From the NCBI RefSeq assembly GCF_001427105.1, contig NZ_LMGI01000002.1, forward strand, positions 655,974 through 719,973: a stretch of 64,000 nucleotides of DNA. The letters are read 5' to 3'. The translations under genes were made by a program, and so were the position numbers. This document shows positions 54,891 through 63,427 of this stretch, piece after piece; within the stretch, counting starts at the first letter, position 1; each line of letters starts with the position of its first letter. The stretch comes from Sphingopyxis sp. Root154 (GTDB lineage: Bacteria; Pseudomonadota; Alphaproteobacteria; Sphingomonadales; Sphingomonadaceae). The notes beneath the pieces were generated by a model. It searched no databases. It was not told the origin of the DNA and saw nothing but the letters and a program-made list of their open reading frames with translations.

Positions 54891-54926
54891 ATCTCGGGCG
54901 AGCTTTGCCGATCGCCTTCCTCAGTA

Positions 54927-55652
54927 TCAGTAAATGATAGGGTCGCCGTTCCAAGCGAAGAAGCCCCCGCTGTGAGCCGGGGTCAGGCCGTCGATGAGGT
55001 CGAGAAGATGCGCGGCGCCCTGTTCGGCCGAAAAGAGTTGACCGGCGGGGACGTTGCGCTGGAAGGGCATCGAGAGACTGGTATCGACCGTCCCGGGATG
55101 AAGCGCGACCGCGATGGCGTCTCGGTTCCGCACGCGCGTCTCGATCGAAAAGCAGCGCACTAGGGCATTGAGCGCCGCCTTGGACGCGCGATAGCTGTGC
55201 CATCCACCGAGGCGGTTATCGCCGATCGACCCCACCCGCGCCGACAAGAACGCGATCACCGATCTTCGTCGGGGATGCAGCAGCGGCAGGAAATATTTGG
55301 CGGCAATCGCTGGGCCGATCGTGTTCACTGAGAATATTTCCGCCATGACTTCAGCGTCGAGCTCTCGATAGCTCTTCTCTGGCCGGATATGCGTACCGCG
55401 GTGCAGCAGGCCGGTCGCGACCAGGATCAGATCCAGCGGACCTTCGGCGCCGATGCGGTCCGCTGCTGCTGCCAGAGTTGACTCATCGGCCAAGTTGAAA
55501 TTGAGACTCTCGACCTTTAGCCGGCTCGGCTCGAACCCACTCCGCGACCCGGCATAGATTTTCGCGAAGTCACCCGACGTCGCCAGCGCCTCGACAAGCG
55601 CCGCGCCGATGCCGCCGCTCGCCCCTAGCACGCAAGCTCGCCTGTCCGTCAC
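54927..55652 (-). CDS. SDR family oxidoreductase (light-cluster type)
   Basis: The 241-residue protein has the cofactor loop LGASGGIG near residue 8, the family NTIGP-like VNTIGPAIAAKYFLP near 108, SARVGSIGDN with Ser near 137 and YRASKAALNAL (YxxxK) near 152. It resembles C-factor-type SDRs found next to folE and photolyase genes in light-induced clusters of pseudomonads. It is 127 bp after the LOV-HTH gene on the same strand. Confidence 0.88.
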   Translation of the reverse strand: MTDRRACVLGASGGIGAALVEALATSGDFAKIYAGSRSGFEPSRLKVESLNFNLADESTLAAAADRIGAEGPLDLILVATGLLHRGTHIRPEKSYRELDAEVMAEIFSVNTIGPAIAAKYFLPLLHPRRRSVIAFLSARVGSIGDNRLGGWHSYRASKAALNALVRCFSIETRVRNRDAIAVALHPGTVDTSLSMPFQRNVPAGQLFSAEQGAAHLLDLIDGLTPAHSGGFFAWNGDPIIY

Positions 55653-55779
55653 GCCGTACGCCCCTAGCTATCCTGCCCTGTCGCTGCTTTGCAGCGCGCC
55701 TTAGTTGCGCTGCCACGATGCTACAGGTGGCGATAGATGGCCTAAGGTGCAGCGTGCGTCCCGGGCTGGAACCGAAGCG

Positions 55780-56367
55780 CTAGAAACCGGCCTCCACGGC
55801 GAGCCGGATGGCATCCGCAGTCGTCTCCACTCCGAGCGAGCGCAAAAGAGCTGCACGGTGCATCTTGACGGTCCGCTCGGACAGCCCGAGCTCGAAGCTG
55901 ATCTGCTTGTTGAGACTGCCCCGCGCCATCAGCAGCAGGACTTCACGCTGCCGCGGAGAAAGCCGCTCTACGGCTTGAAGCGCAAGGGCTCTTCGCTCGG
56001 ACAAGAGAGCCGCATCGTCGCCGACTTCCATTTGCGAGCCAAGAAAATATTCGAGTGCCCCGTCGCTCCCGAAGATGGGCGCAACCAGCACCGCATTGCG
56101 GAATGGGGAGCCGCCCTTCTTGTAGTTGAGAATTTCGACGAGCACGGGGCGCCGCTCGCGGATCGACGCGCGAAGCATCTCGCTGAGTTCGGGCTCGGTG
56201 TCGGGCCCCGTCAGGAAACGGCAATTGTGGCCGATAATTTCATCGGCGCCGTAGCCCGTCAGGGCGAGGAAAGCATCGTTGCACTCGACGATCGGATTAT
56301 CGGGGAGCCGGGGATCGCTGATCACCGCCGCGATGGGGCTCGTCGCGATCATCGCCTTGAGAGACAT
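55780..56367 (-). CDS. LOV-HTH (LuxR-type) blue-light transcription factor, EL222-like
   Basis: The 195-residue protein has a LOV domain (about residues 8-112) with the photoactive Cys49 in GHNCRFLTG, flavin-contact residues in NPIVECNDAF and NYKKGGSPFRN, and the closing Gln in YFLGSQMEV. A LuxR-type helix-turn-helix follows (about 132-195, RLSPRQREVLLLMARGSLNK). This order and size match EL222 of Erythrobacter litoralis, which dimerises and binds DNA in blue light. Its start is ATG 56367; the frame is open upstream. It is divergent from folE with repeated sequences between them. Confidence 0.92.
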   Translation of the reverse strand: MSLKAMIATSPIAAVISDPRLPDNPIVECNDAFLALTGYGADEIIGHNCRFLTGPDTEPELSEMLRASIRERRPVLVEILNYKKGGSPFRNAVLVAPIFGSDGALEYFLGSQMEVGDDAALLSERRALALQAVERLSPRQREVLLLMARGSLNKQISFELGLSERTVKMHRAALLRSLGVETTADAIRLAVEAGF

Positions 56368-56420
56368 GCGGGAAACGAACCTTGCACCAAGCCGGGGCCA
56401 CATGCCCCAATGGACATGTT

Positions 56421-56480
56421 GCGCCATCTGCCCGCGCTCATGCAACCCCCATCCTGCAGGAGCGCCATTTGCGAGCACTC
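56421..56480. promoter_or_regulatory. paired 19-bp direct repeats between LOV-HTH and folE
   Basis: GCGCCATCTGCCCGCGCTC (56421-56439) and GCGCCATTTGCGAGCACTC (56462-56480) match at 15 of 19 bases and are 41 bases apart start to start, close to four helical turns. They are candidate binding sites for the LOV-HTH protein in the 131-bp divergent gap. Confidence 0.4.
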
Positions 56481-56498
56481 CCCAAGAGGTTCCGAGCA

Positions 56499-57110
56499 AT
56501 GAATTTTGTTCCCCACGACAGTTTCGCACCCGGCGAATATCCGGACGAGCAGGTGCCGGGCCATGTCATCGAGGCGGTGAAGGCGATTCTCCGCTGGGCC
56601 GGCGATGACCCCGAACGAGAGGGTCTCGCAGGCACCCCGGAGCGGGTGGCGCGCGCGTGGCGCGAATATTGCGGCGGATATCGCGACGAACCTGCTGCCC
56701 ATCTCGCCCGGACATTCTCGGAGGTAGGCGGATATGACGAGATCGTCCTGCTAAAAGATATCCCCTTTCACTCGCACTGCGAGCACCATCTTGCGCCGAT
56801 CACGGGCAAGGCATCGATCGCCTATCTACCGAAAGATCGCGTCGTCGGAATTTCCAAGCTCGCGCGCGTCCTCGAAGCCTATGCGCGGCGATTGCAGATC
56901 CAGGAACGGCTGACCGCCGAGGTAGCGACTTGCATCTGGGACAATCTGCAGCCGCACGGCGTTGCTGTGGTTATCGAGGCGCAGCACGGCTGCATGACCG
57001 GACGCGGCGTGCGAACCCCGGGCGTGGGCATGGTGACGAGCCGATTGCTGGGCTGTTTTCTCGACGATCCGGGCAGCCGCCGCGAACTGCTCGCGCTCAT
57101 GGGTTACTGA
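56499..57110 (+). CDS. folE: GTP cyclohydrolase I
   Basis: The 203-residue enzyme makes dihydroneopterin triphosphate from GTP, the first step to folate and pterins. Motifs: DDPEREGLAGTPERVARAW near residue 34, IPFHSHCEHHLAPITGKASI near 88 with the zinc Cys and His, and EAQHGCMTGRGVRTPGVGM near 158 with the second zinc Cys. ATG 56499 follows AGAGG. It overlaps the FAD gene by 1 bp. In light-induced loci folE can serve photolyase antenna pterins; no photolyase gene is in the window. Confidence 0.95.
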   Translation: MNFVPHDSFAPGEYPDEQVPGHVIEAVKAILRWAGDDPEREGLAGTPERVARAWREYCGGYRDEPAAHLARTFSEVGGYDEIVLLKDIPFHSHCEHHLAPITGKASIAYLPKDRVVGISKLARVLEAYARRLQIQERLTAEVATCIWDNLQPHGVAVVIEAQHGCMTGRGVRTPGVGMVTSRLLGCFLDDPGSRRELLALMGY

Positions 57111-58042
57111 TGCGCGTCGCGATCGTCGGCGCCGGGATCGCCGGGCTCGCTTGTGCCGACCGGCTGCGCGCCGCGGGACACAAGGTCGTGCTCTTCGACA
57201 AAGCGCGCGGCGCCGGGGGGCGGATGTCCACGCGGCGGACGTTCACCCCGCGCGGTGACATTGCGTTCGATCATGGCGCGACGCATTTCACCGCGCGCTC
57301 GCGCGAGTTCCGCTCGATCGTCGATCAATGGCACGCGCAGGGCCTGGTCGCGCCATGGCCGTTGGCCGGCGCGCACGCCTGGGTCGGAACGCCATCGATG
57401 AATGCCCCGTTGAAAGCACAGGCGAGCGCACACGACGTCTGGTGGTCTTCGGCCGTCACCGCGCTCACGCGCAATGGTGAAGGCTGGTGGGTCCATATCG
57501 AGTCTGTCAGACACGGGCCCTATGATGCGGCCGTCGTCGCCATACCCGCCGAACAGGCGGCGCCGCTGCTGTCGCTCCATGATTTCGACATGGCCCGCGC
57601 CGCGATGTCGGTCCGCTCTCATCCCAGCTGGAGCGCGATGTATCTCTTCGCAAAGCCGATCGACACGCTGCCCGATTTCATCCGGGGTGTGGGTCCGATT
57701 ACTTATGCGGTCCGAAACAGCGCCAAGCCGGGCCGTGCGCCGGGCGAAACATGGGTGGTGCAGGCTGATTGGACGTGGTCGGAGACGCATCTGACGCGCG
57801 ATCCGGCACGCGTCTGCGATCTCCTGCTCAGCGCACTCGGCGAAGCGGGCGGGACGGCAATGCCCGAACCGCTGCATTCCGACGCCCATCGCTGGCTCTT
57901 CAGCCAGCCCTCGGGCCGCGACCCGGAGTTGCAGTGGAACAGCGACATCCGTCTCGGAGCCTGCGGGGACTGGCTTGCGCATGGTTTCGTCGAATATGCA
58001 TGGCAGAGCGGCTCGGCACTGGGACGGGCGATCGCCGGTTAG
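57110..58042 (+). CDS. FAD-dependent oxidoreductase (renalase/amine-oxidase-like)
   Basis: The 310-residue protein has an FAD-binding Rossmann start (MRVAIVGAGIAGLACADRLR), KARGAGGRMSTRR near residue 31 (the GG doublet region), FDHGATHFTARSREF near 53 and the closing LGACGDWLAHGFVEYAWQSG near 280. It fits the renalase-like NAD(P)/FAD proteins that sit in light-induced clusters with folE and an SDR. Its ATG overlaps the folE stop (TGATG). Substrate unknown. Confidence 0.9.
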   Translation: MRVAIVGAGIAGLACADRLRAAGHKVVLFDKARGAGGRMSTRRTFTPRGDIAFDHGATHFTARSREFRSIVDQWHAQGLVAPWPLAGAHAWVGTPSMNAPLKAQASAHDVWWSSAVTALTRNGEGWWVHIESVRHGPYDAAVVAIPAEQAAPLLSLHDFDMARAAMSVRSHPSWSAMYLFAKPIDTLPDFIRGVGPITYAVRNSAKPGRAPGETWVVQADWTWSETHLTRDPARVCDLLLSALGEAGGTAMPEPLHSDAHRWLFSQPSGRDPELQWNSDIRLGACGDWLAHGFVEYAWQSGSALGRAIAG

Positions 58043-58146
58043 CATCATTGACGTGTGCCCTCGCCCCAAAGGACAGGTGGCGGCGCTACTGCGGCGCCAC
58101 TATGCGCGCGCAGACGTCCCTTCCCTGCTTCATTTGAGGTGCTTTC

Positions 58147-59622
58147 GTGAAGAATGCAGTCGTTGTCGGTGCGGGAATTGGCGGCCTCGCGCTGGCGATC
58201 CGCCTGCAATCCGCCGGGGTGGCGACCACGATCCTCGAGGCGCGCGACCGGCCGGGCGGCCGGGCCTATGTATGGGAGAAGGAGGGTTTCACCTTCGACG
58301 CCGGGCCGACCGTCATCACCGATCCCGCGTGCCTCGCCGAGCTTTGGGAACTGAGCGGACATGTCATCGAAGCCGATGTCGATCTCATTCCCGTGACACC
58401 CTTCTATCGCCTGAACTGGCCTGACGGCACCAATTTCGATTATGGCAATGATGAAGCCGCGATGGAGACCGCAATTGCAGCGCTGAACCCGCGCGACGTT
58501 GCCGGCTATGCGCGCTTCCTCGCCTATTCCGCTGCGGTGCATGAGGAAGGCTATGTCAAGCTGGGCGCGGTGCCCTTTCTCGACTTCCGCTCAATGCTCA
58601 AGGCGGCACCGGCGCTCGCGCGGCAACGCGCGTGGCGGTCGGTGTATAAAACCGTTTCGGGCTTCGTCGAGAATGAGAGGCTGCGAGAGGCCCTGTCCTT
58701 TCACACCCTGCTTGTCGGCGGAAACCCTATGGCCACGAGCGCCATCTATGCCTTGATCCACAAGCTCGAACAGGACGGCGGCGTCTGGTTCGCGCGCGGC
58801 GGAACCAACAGGCTCGTCGCGGCAATGGTCCGGCAGTTCGAACGCCTGGGCGGCAAACTCCGACTCGGCGACCCGGTGGTGCAAATTGCCACCGAGGGCG
58901 ACCGCGTGTGCGCGGTCGAAACGCGCGCGGGCTTTCGGATGCAAGTCGATGCCGCAGTGTGCAATGCCGATGTGCTCCACAGTTATCGCGACCTCGTCGA
59001 CCATCCGAGCGCAAGGCGCGGCGCAAAGCGACTGGCGCGGAAGAAATGGTCGCCGAGCCTGTTCGTACTCCACATGGGGGTCCAAGGCCTGTTCCCCGAT
59101 ATTCCCCATCACATGATCCTCTTTGGTCCGCGCTATCGGGGGCTGCTCGACGACATCTACAACAAGGGGGTGCTCGCGGAGGATTTCGCGCTTTACCTCC
59201 ATCACCCGAGCACCAGCGACGCTTCGCTGGCCCCTCCCGGGCACAGCAGCTTCTACGCCCTGGCACCGGTCCCGCATCTTGGCGATGCCCCGCTCGACTG
59301 GGCCATTGAGGGTCCACGCCTCGCGAAGCGGATAATCGCCGAAATCGAAAAGCGGCTTGCCCCGGACTTCGGGTCGAGGATCGTCACGCAGTTCAGCTAC
59401 GCCCCGCCCGACTTCAAAACCGACCTCGCCGCGCATCATGGGAGCGCCTTCAGCCTCCTCCCCTCCCTCACGCAAAGCGCCTATTTCCGGACCCACAATC
59501 GCGACGATGTGATCGACAATCTCTATTTCGTGGGCGCGGGCACGCATCCGGGTGCAGGCATCCCCGGCGTAGTTGCGAGCGCCAAGGCCACCGCTTCGCT
59601 GATGCTGGCGGGCGCCGACTGA
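58147..59622 (+). CDS. crtI: phytoene desaturase (CrtI-type)
   Basis: The 491-residue flavoenzyme introduces double bonds into phytoene on the way to lycopene and carotenoids. It has the FAD loop VVVGAGIGGLALAIRL, the RDRPGGRAYVWEKEGFTFD region, GPTVITDP near residue 53, and the C-terminal VGAGTHPGAGIPGVVASAKA signature of bacterial-type CrtI. GTG 58147 has GAGG about 8 bases upstream. crtB and crtY are not in the window, which is unusual. It may share the light control of the upstream genes. Confidence 0.93.
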   Translation: MKNAVVVGAGIGGLALAIRLQSAGVATTILEARDRPGGRAYVWEKEGFTFDAGPTVITDPACLAELWELSGHVIEADVDLIPVTPFYRLNWPDGTNFDYGNDEAAMETAIAALNPRDVAGYARFLAYSAAVHEEGYVKLGAVPFLDFRSMLKAAPALARQRAWRSVYKTVSGFVENERLREALSFHTLLVGGNPMATSAIYALIHKLEQDGGVWFARGGTNRLVAAMVRQFERLGGKLRLGDPVVQIATEGDRVCAVETRAGFRMQVDAAVCNADVLHSYRDLVDHPSARRGAKRLARKKWSPSLFVLHMGVQGLFPDIPHHMILFGPRYRGLLDDIYNKGVLAEDFALYLHHPSTSDASLAPPGHSSFYALAPVPHLGDAPLDWAIEGPRLAKRIIAEIEKRLAPDFGSRIVTQFSYAPPDFKTDLAAHHGSAFSLLPSLTQSAYFRTHNRDDVIDNLYFVGAGTHPGAGIPGVVASAKATASLMLAGAD

Positions 59623-59647
59623 CACACGAATTATCGAACCGCTGCTT

Positions 59648-60061
59648 CTAGTTTTCGGGACGATCCTGGCGGCGCGAAGCGGCAAGCAACCGCTTGATAT
59701 GGGCGACCACCATTTCGGCCTCATATGGTCGTTTGAGATGCGGGCCCTCGTCGCACAATTCGCCCGCAGCCTTTGCCGCCGAATTGACATTCCCCGCAAG
59801 AACTATTTCGACGGTGGGCAGGCGTTTCTTGACCTGGAGACGCAGCTCGAACGCATTGAAGCGGCCAGGTAGGCTCGCGTCTGCAAGAATGGCGTCGACC
59901 TTTGCGCTGCCGAGGTCGAGCGCCGTCATTACTTCGTCCGAGCTCGCCGCCTCGATGACCTTATATCCGCAATGGCGGAGATATTCGGCGAGGGCGTTTC
60001 GGATGAGGACGTCGCCATCGGCGACGATCAGGCAGTGAGCGTCTGCGATTGGTCTGGACAT
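59648..60061 (-). CDS. degenerate receiver-domain protein (paralogue of 2463-2867)
   Basis: The 137-residue protein closely resembles the one at 2463-2867: both read DGDVLIRNALAEYLRHCGYK or nearly so. The phosphoacceptor Asp is kept (LADASLPG). The Thr/Ser is replaced by Gly (VLAGN) and the Lys by Arg (KRPYE), as in the other copy. It overlaps the canonical receiver gene by 34 bp, the same length as in the first pair. Confidence 0.8.
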   Translation of the reverse strand: MSRPIADAHCLIVADGDVLIRNALAEYLRHCGYKVIEAASSDEVMTALDLGSAKVDAILADASLPGRFNAFELRLQVKKRLPTVEIVLAGNVNSAAKAAGELCDEGPHLKRPYEAEMVVAHIKRLLAASRRQDRPEN

Positions 60062-60417
60062 GGCTTCCCTATCAGCCGTTCGATGATGTCGATAAGCTGC
60101 TGAGCCAAATATGGCTTCGAAACGAAGGCATCCGCCGGATCGGCTTCCTCTGGCAGCAAATGCCCCGAGCAGACGATTACGGGGCGGCTCGCGTCGCTCG
60201 CCTTCGACCTCCTCGACAGTTCGATGCCGTCGATATCGCCGGGCATGCGAACGTCCGTCACCATGAGATCGATCGGCTGTCCCGACAGAAGCACCGCCAG
60301 TCCCTCCGCGCCGTCGCCGGCTTCTAGAACATGATAACCGGCGTCTCGCAGCGCATCACCCAACATAAGGCGGATGATGAACTCGTCCTCGACGAGGAGA
60401 ATGGTCTGTGTACGCAC
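60028..60417 (-). CDS. single-domain response regulator (paralogue of 2107-2496)
   Basis: The 129-residue receiver has its acidic pair in LLVEDEFIIR, the phosphoacceptor in VTDVRMPGD, Ser in VIVCSGH and Lys in VSKPY. I chose GTG 60417 because it gives exactly the length of the paralogue at 2107-2496 and a leader of matching size from the GGAAC promoter; an ATG at 60456 with GGAG upstream is the alternative. It is translationally linked to the degenerate receiver downstream. Confidence 0.88.
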   Translation of the reverse strand: MRTQTILLVEDEFIIRLMLGDALRDAGYHVLEAGDGAEGLAVLLSGQPIDLMVTDVRMPGDIDGIELSRRSKASDASRPVIVCSGHLLPEEADPADAFVSKPYLAQQLIDIIERLIGKPCPDQSQTLTA

Positions 60418-60490
60418 TGTTGACCCCTGCCCTGCCGCGATCTCGGACCCGTTCATCGGAACGTGCTCCCGTAGGCGGCAAGACTCTCTA

Positions 60491-60516
60491 AACGTAAGCC
60501 AATCATACAATGTTCC
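60491..60516 (-). promoter_or_regulatory. EcfG-like promoter of the second receiver pair
   Basis: Minus strand: GGAAC (60516-60512), 17 bases, CGTT (60494-60491), exact at both boxes and with the same spacer as the site at 2006-2031. Confidence 0.65.
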
Positions 60517-60604
60517 GCATCAAAGGGCTGGCGACACGATTGCCTAACCGAGAGCGTCGACCGGTGGTGTCGCGCAGTTTCCAGACGACTGTCGATCGTC
60601 GGCA

Positions 60605-61672
60605 TCAAATCCATCCGCCGAGTTCGCGTCGAACCTGCGCCGCGATCATTGCACTGCCCTGCGCGCTGTCACCGAGACATGGAATATAGGCGAATGCCTT
60701 GCCGCCCGCGGCGGCGTGCTGCGCCTTGCCGCGGATCGCGAGTTCCTCGAGCGTCTCGAGGCAATCGGCGGCAAACCCCGGCGCAACGATCGCGACGCTT
60801 TTTCCTTCCAGGCCCAGAGTTTCGAGAATTGCGTCGGTCGCGGGCTGAAGCCATTTCGCGCGTCCGAACCGCGACTGAAAAGCAACGGCGACCGGGCGTT
60901 CGAGGGCATCGCCAAGCAAGCGGGCCGTCTTGCGGCACTGGCAATGATAGGGGTCGCCCAGTCGCAGGGTTCGCTCGGGCATGCCATGGAAGCTAGCGAG
61001 CAGTACGTCTGGTTCGAAATCCAGCGCGCCGAGGCCCGTCACAACCGATTCAGCCAGTGCGGCAATATAGGCCGGCTCGTCAAAATAGGGGGGCATCACG
61101 CGGACCGCCGGCTGCCAGCGCAAGTTGGCAAGGTGCGCATTGACGGCGTCGACGACGGTCGCCGTCGTCGCAGAGCAATATTGTGGATAGAGCGGTGCCA
61201 AGAGAATGCGACGGCACCCCGCCGCGAGGAGCGCGTCGATTGCCGGCGCTATTCCGGGCGTTCCGTAGCGCATCGCATGCGCAACGACGACCGGGTTACC
61301 CAGCGCACTTTGCAATGCGGCAGCCTGCCGGCGTGTGATCGCTGCGAGGGGAGACCCGTCTTCGGTCCAGATCTCGGCATAGGCGCGGGCCGATTTCTGC
61401 GGGCGGACGTTGAGAATAATCCCGCGAAGTACCGGCTGCCATAGCAATGAGGGCAATTCTACTACCCGTCGGTCGGAAAGGAACTCGCCGAGATAGCGGC
61501 GGACCGCTCCATGCGTCGGCGCATCGGGAGTGCCGAGATTGACGAGCAGCACGCCAACGCGACTGCCTGCAATCGGCGGGTGATCGCCTGGGCGCGCGAC
61601 AGCGAGACGCGTCCTGTCCCGCGAAAGACCGCGTCGCGCTTCGGGCGCGTTGTCGCGGGCATCAGTTTGCAA
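60605..61672 (-). CDS. hemH: ferrochelatase
   Basis: The 355-residue enzyme inserts ferrous iron into protoporphyrin IX, the last step of protoheme synthesis. Motifs: VGVLLVNLGTPDAPTHGAVR near residue 39, LLAPLYPQYCSATTA near 165, LLASFHGMPERTLRLGDPYH near 225 with the catalytic His, then CQCRKTARLLG. TTG 61672 is the only reasonable start (GAGG 9 bases upstream). It stands alone; heme is the iron partner for many proteins of this region but no direct link is shown. Confidence 0.95.
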   Translation of the reverse strand: MQTDARDNAPEARRGLSRDRTRLAVARPGDHPPIAGSRVGVLLVNLGTPDAPTHGAVRRYLGEFLSDRRVVELPSLLWQPVLRGIILNVRPQKSARAYAEIWTEDGSPLAAITRRQAAALQSALGNPVVVAHAMRYGTPGIAPAIDALLAAGCRRILLAPLYPQYCSATTATVVDAVNAHLANLRWQPAVRVMPPYFDEPAYIAALAESVVTGLGALDFEPDVLLASFHGMPERTLRLGDPYHCQCRKTARLLGDALERPVAVAFQSRFGRAKWLQPATDAILETLGLEGKSVAIVAPGFAADCLETLEELAIRGKAQHAAAGGKAFAYIPCLGDSAQGSAMIAAQVRRELGGWI

Positions 61673-62040
61673 TTGCCGGTACCTCTTCTTACGCTCCGAA
61701 GATCGCTACCCCACACTGCCGCAGTAGCGGCCGCGCGAGCAGCGCTTATGGGTGAGCTGATTTGCGACGAGCTTGGAAATGCCACTAGCGGCTGATGGGG
61801 CTCAGGCCGCAGAACGTCATCCTGTCCTAAGGTGCATGGCAAGCCGCATGGCCGCGCCAAGGCCTCGATCGCTAATCCGGCGAGAGGAATGCCATGGCTG
61901 GCCGGTAGCAGACCGGCAGGTTTCGGGCGCAGACAGGCGATAGCCGCCGTTGAACCAATGCCCGGTCTCACGATGACGAAATCTTCAAGCCAGCAGCAAG
62001 GTTCGATCGGCTATCTGACCACGATACTCCGAGGTGCACA
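61673..62040. other. 368-bp intergenic region
   Basis: Between the hemH start and the end of the PIN-like gene. Open frames are present but without ribosome sites or homology. I see no tRNA, integrase or attachment-like repeat that would mark an island border. Confidence 0.4.
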
Positions 62041-63213
62041 TTACGCTTGCGATCCCATCCGCGCGATTGCTCCGAGAAAGGACGGCCATGTGCGGCTTTT
62101 CTCGACCCGACGAAGCAGGCCGGCAAAGTCGGGATCGCCGCGGCGCGCGCGCATGAAATCCTCGTGCGTTCGCCGGTCGACAAAGGTGAGATCGGCGTAG
62201 GCTCCGAGGCAGCCGAGGTGCCGGTCGCCGATATCGCTGCCAGGATTTTTGGGGCGCGACTGGCGAAAGCGGCGCAGCCCTCGCTCGATGCGCCAGCTCG
62301 GAAGCCGATCCAAAGTCGCGCAGTGGCGAAATTCCGAAAGATCTGGCGGCAAATATTCCGCGATTGTTTCGACGCGCGAACGAAATTCGAGCAAATCGAT
62401 GATGTCGGCCATCGGTCGCTCGGGGTCTAGGTCGGATGGATCGAGGCCCCTGCGGAGAAGATCGTCGCGCACGACATTTCGCGACGCCGGGTCGAGGTGC
62501 GAGGCCTCGGCGACGACATGGTGCATGAATTCCGCGGCGAGCGCTTCAGGGTCGGCGACATTGCCGTCGTGACGTAGTGCGATGTCGCTGCCCAGTGCTG
62601 CCTTCATTTTCTCGAACTCACCCAACATATCGCCTGATCGGCGAAGCGAGCCACCCAAAAACTCCTTGAGCTTACGCTTTCCCACGTTCGGCAATGTGCC
62701 TTGGACCACCGCGGCGATTGCGCTCGACCGCTGCGCCCGCGCCGTGAATTGCTCGCGCAGGATCGGCCAGAATTGCTCATATCCGGCCAGAAGGTCTGCG
62801 CCGCTCCGGAATATGATCGCGTCACGGACGACACGATCGCGAGCCTCGGCCGCCGGCGCGGACGGATCATCGGCAATGGCGCAAAGTTCCGTGACCAAAA
62901 GATCGCAAATCGACCCCGGTCCGGGTCCGACATGGCAGGCGATTGAGGCGAGAACCGGCCGCGCCTGCAGCCATGCGACCCGGCGGATGACGACAGCATC
63001 GTTGCCGTGCGAAAGCAGTTCCTCGAGATGATGTAACGACAGAAGGAAAACAGCACCTGCCGCCTCCATCGCCTTTTCGACGCGTACCGCTTCGGCGCGC
63101 CGCGTCCGGTCGCCCGAGGAGGCGTCACGCACCAGGTTGCCGAGCAGCGCAGTGTCCGCGGCAACGGCGAACGGCCGAGCGAGAATGTCGGCCCGAACGC
63201 TAGTTTCGCCCAA
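62041..63213 (-). CDS. unknown protein with PIN-like nuclease features
   Basis: The 390-residue protein is soluble and largely helical. Near the N-terminus FAVAADTALLGNLVRD puts an Asp (D20) at a strand end, then FLLSLHHLEELLSHGN gives Glu64/65, and near the C-terminus the stretch CLGAYADLTFVDRRTHEDF gives Asp341/Asp346. This spacing of acidic residues fits a PIN-like RNase with a large helical insert of about 250 residues. That is inference from pattern only. TTG 63213 directly follows an in-frame stop, with a weak ribosome site. It is divergent from the SIR2 gene. Confidence 0.65.
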   Translation of the reverse strand: MGETSVRADILARPFAVAADTALLGNLVRDASSGDRTRRAEAVRVEKAMEAAGAVFLLSLHHLEELLSHGNDAVVIRRVAWLQARPVLASIACHVGPGPGSICDLLVTELCAIADDPSAPAAEARDRVVRDAIIFRSGADLLAGYEQFWPILREQFTARAQRSSAIAAVVQGTLPNVGKRKLKEFLGGSLRRSGDMLGEFEKMKAALGSDIALRHDGNVADPEALAAEFMHHVVAEASHLDPASRNVVRDDLLRRGLDPSDLDPERPMADIIDLLEFRSRVETIAEYLPPDLSEFRHCATLDRLPSWRIERGLRRFRQSRPKNPGSDIGDRHLGCLGAYADLTFVDRRTHEDFMRARRGDPDFAGLLRRVEKSRTWPSFLGAIARMGSQA

Positions 63214-63427
63214 TCGCTATCGCCCGAGATCAGACGCAAGAATCGATACCATCATGTCGGTCTTTATCCTGCGGCAATGAGAACCGAAAGCGGTCGCTAA
63301 TTTGGTCAGCTGAACCGGGCCATCGACAAAATGATACACCCGTCTCCCACCCCGGCTCCCCTTCATGTCGCCTTGACCTTTTTCAGGTGGTAGACAGTCT
63401 GCCCGTCCTCCATCGCCGAGATAGAAA
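63214..63427. other. divergent intergenic region before the SIR2 gene
   Basis: A 214-bp shared upstream region for the PIN-like and SIR2 genes. No consensus promoter or palindrome stood out. Confidence 0.35.

Noticed and set aside
58591..59799. 402-residue minus-strand open frame
   Set aside because: It is antisense to crtI.
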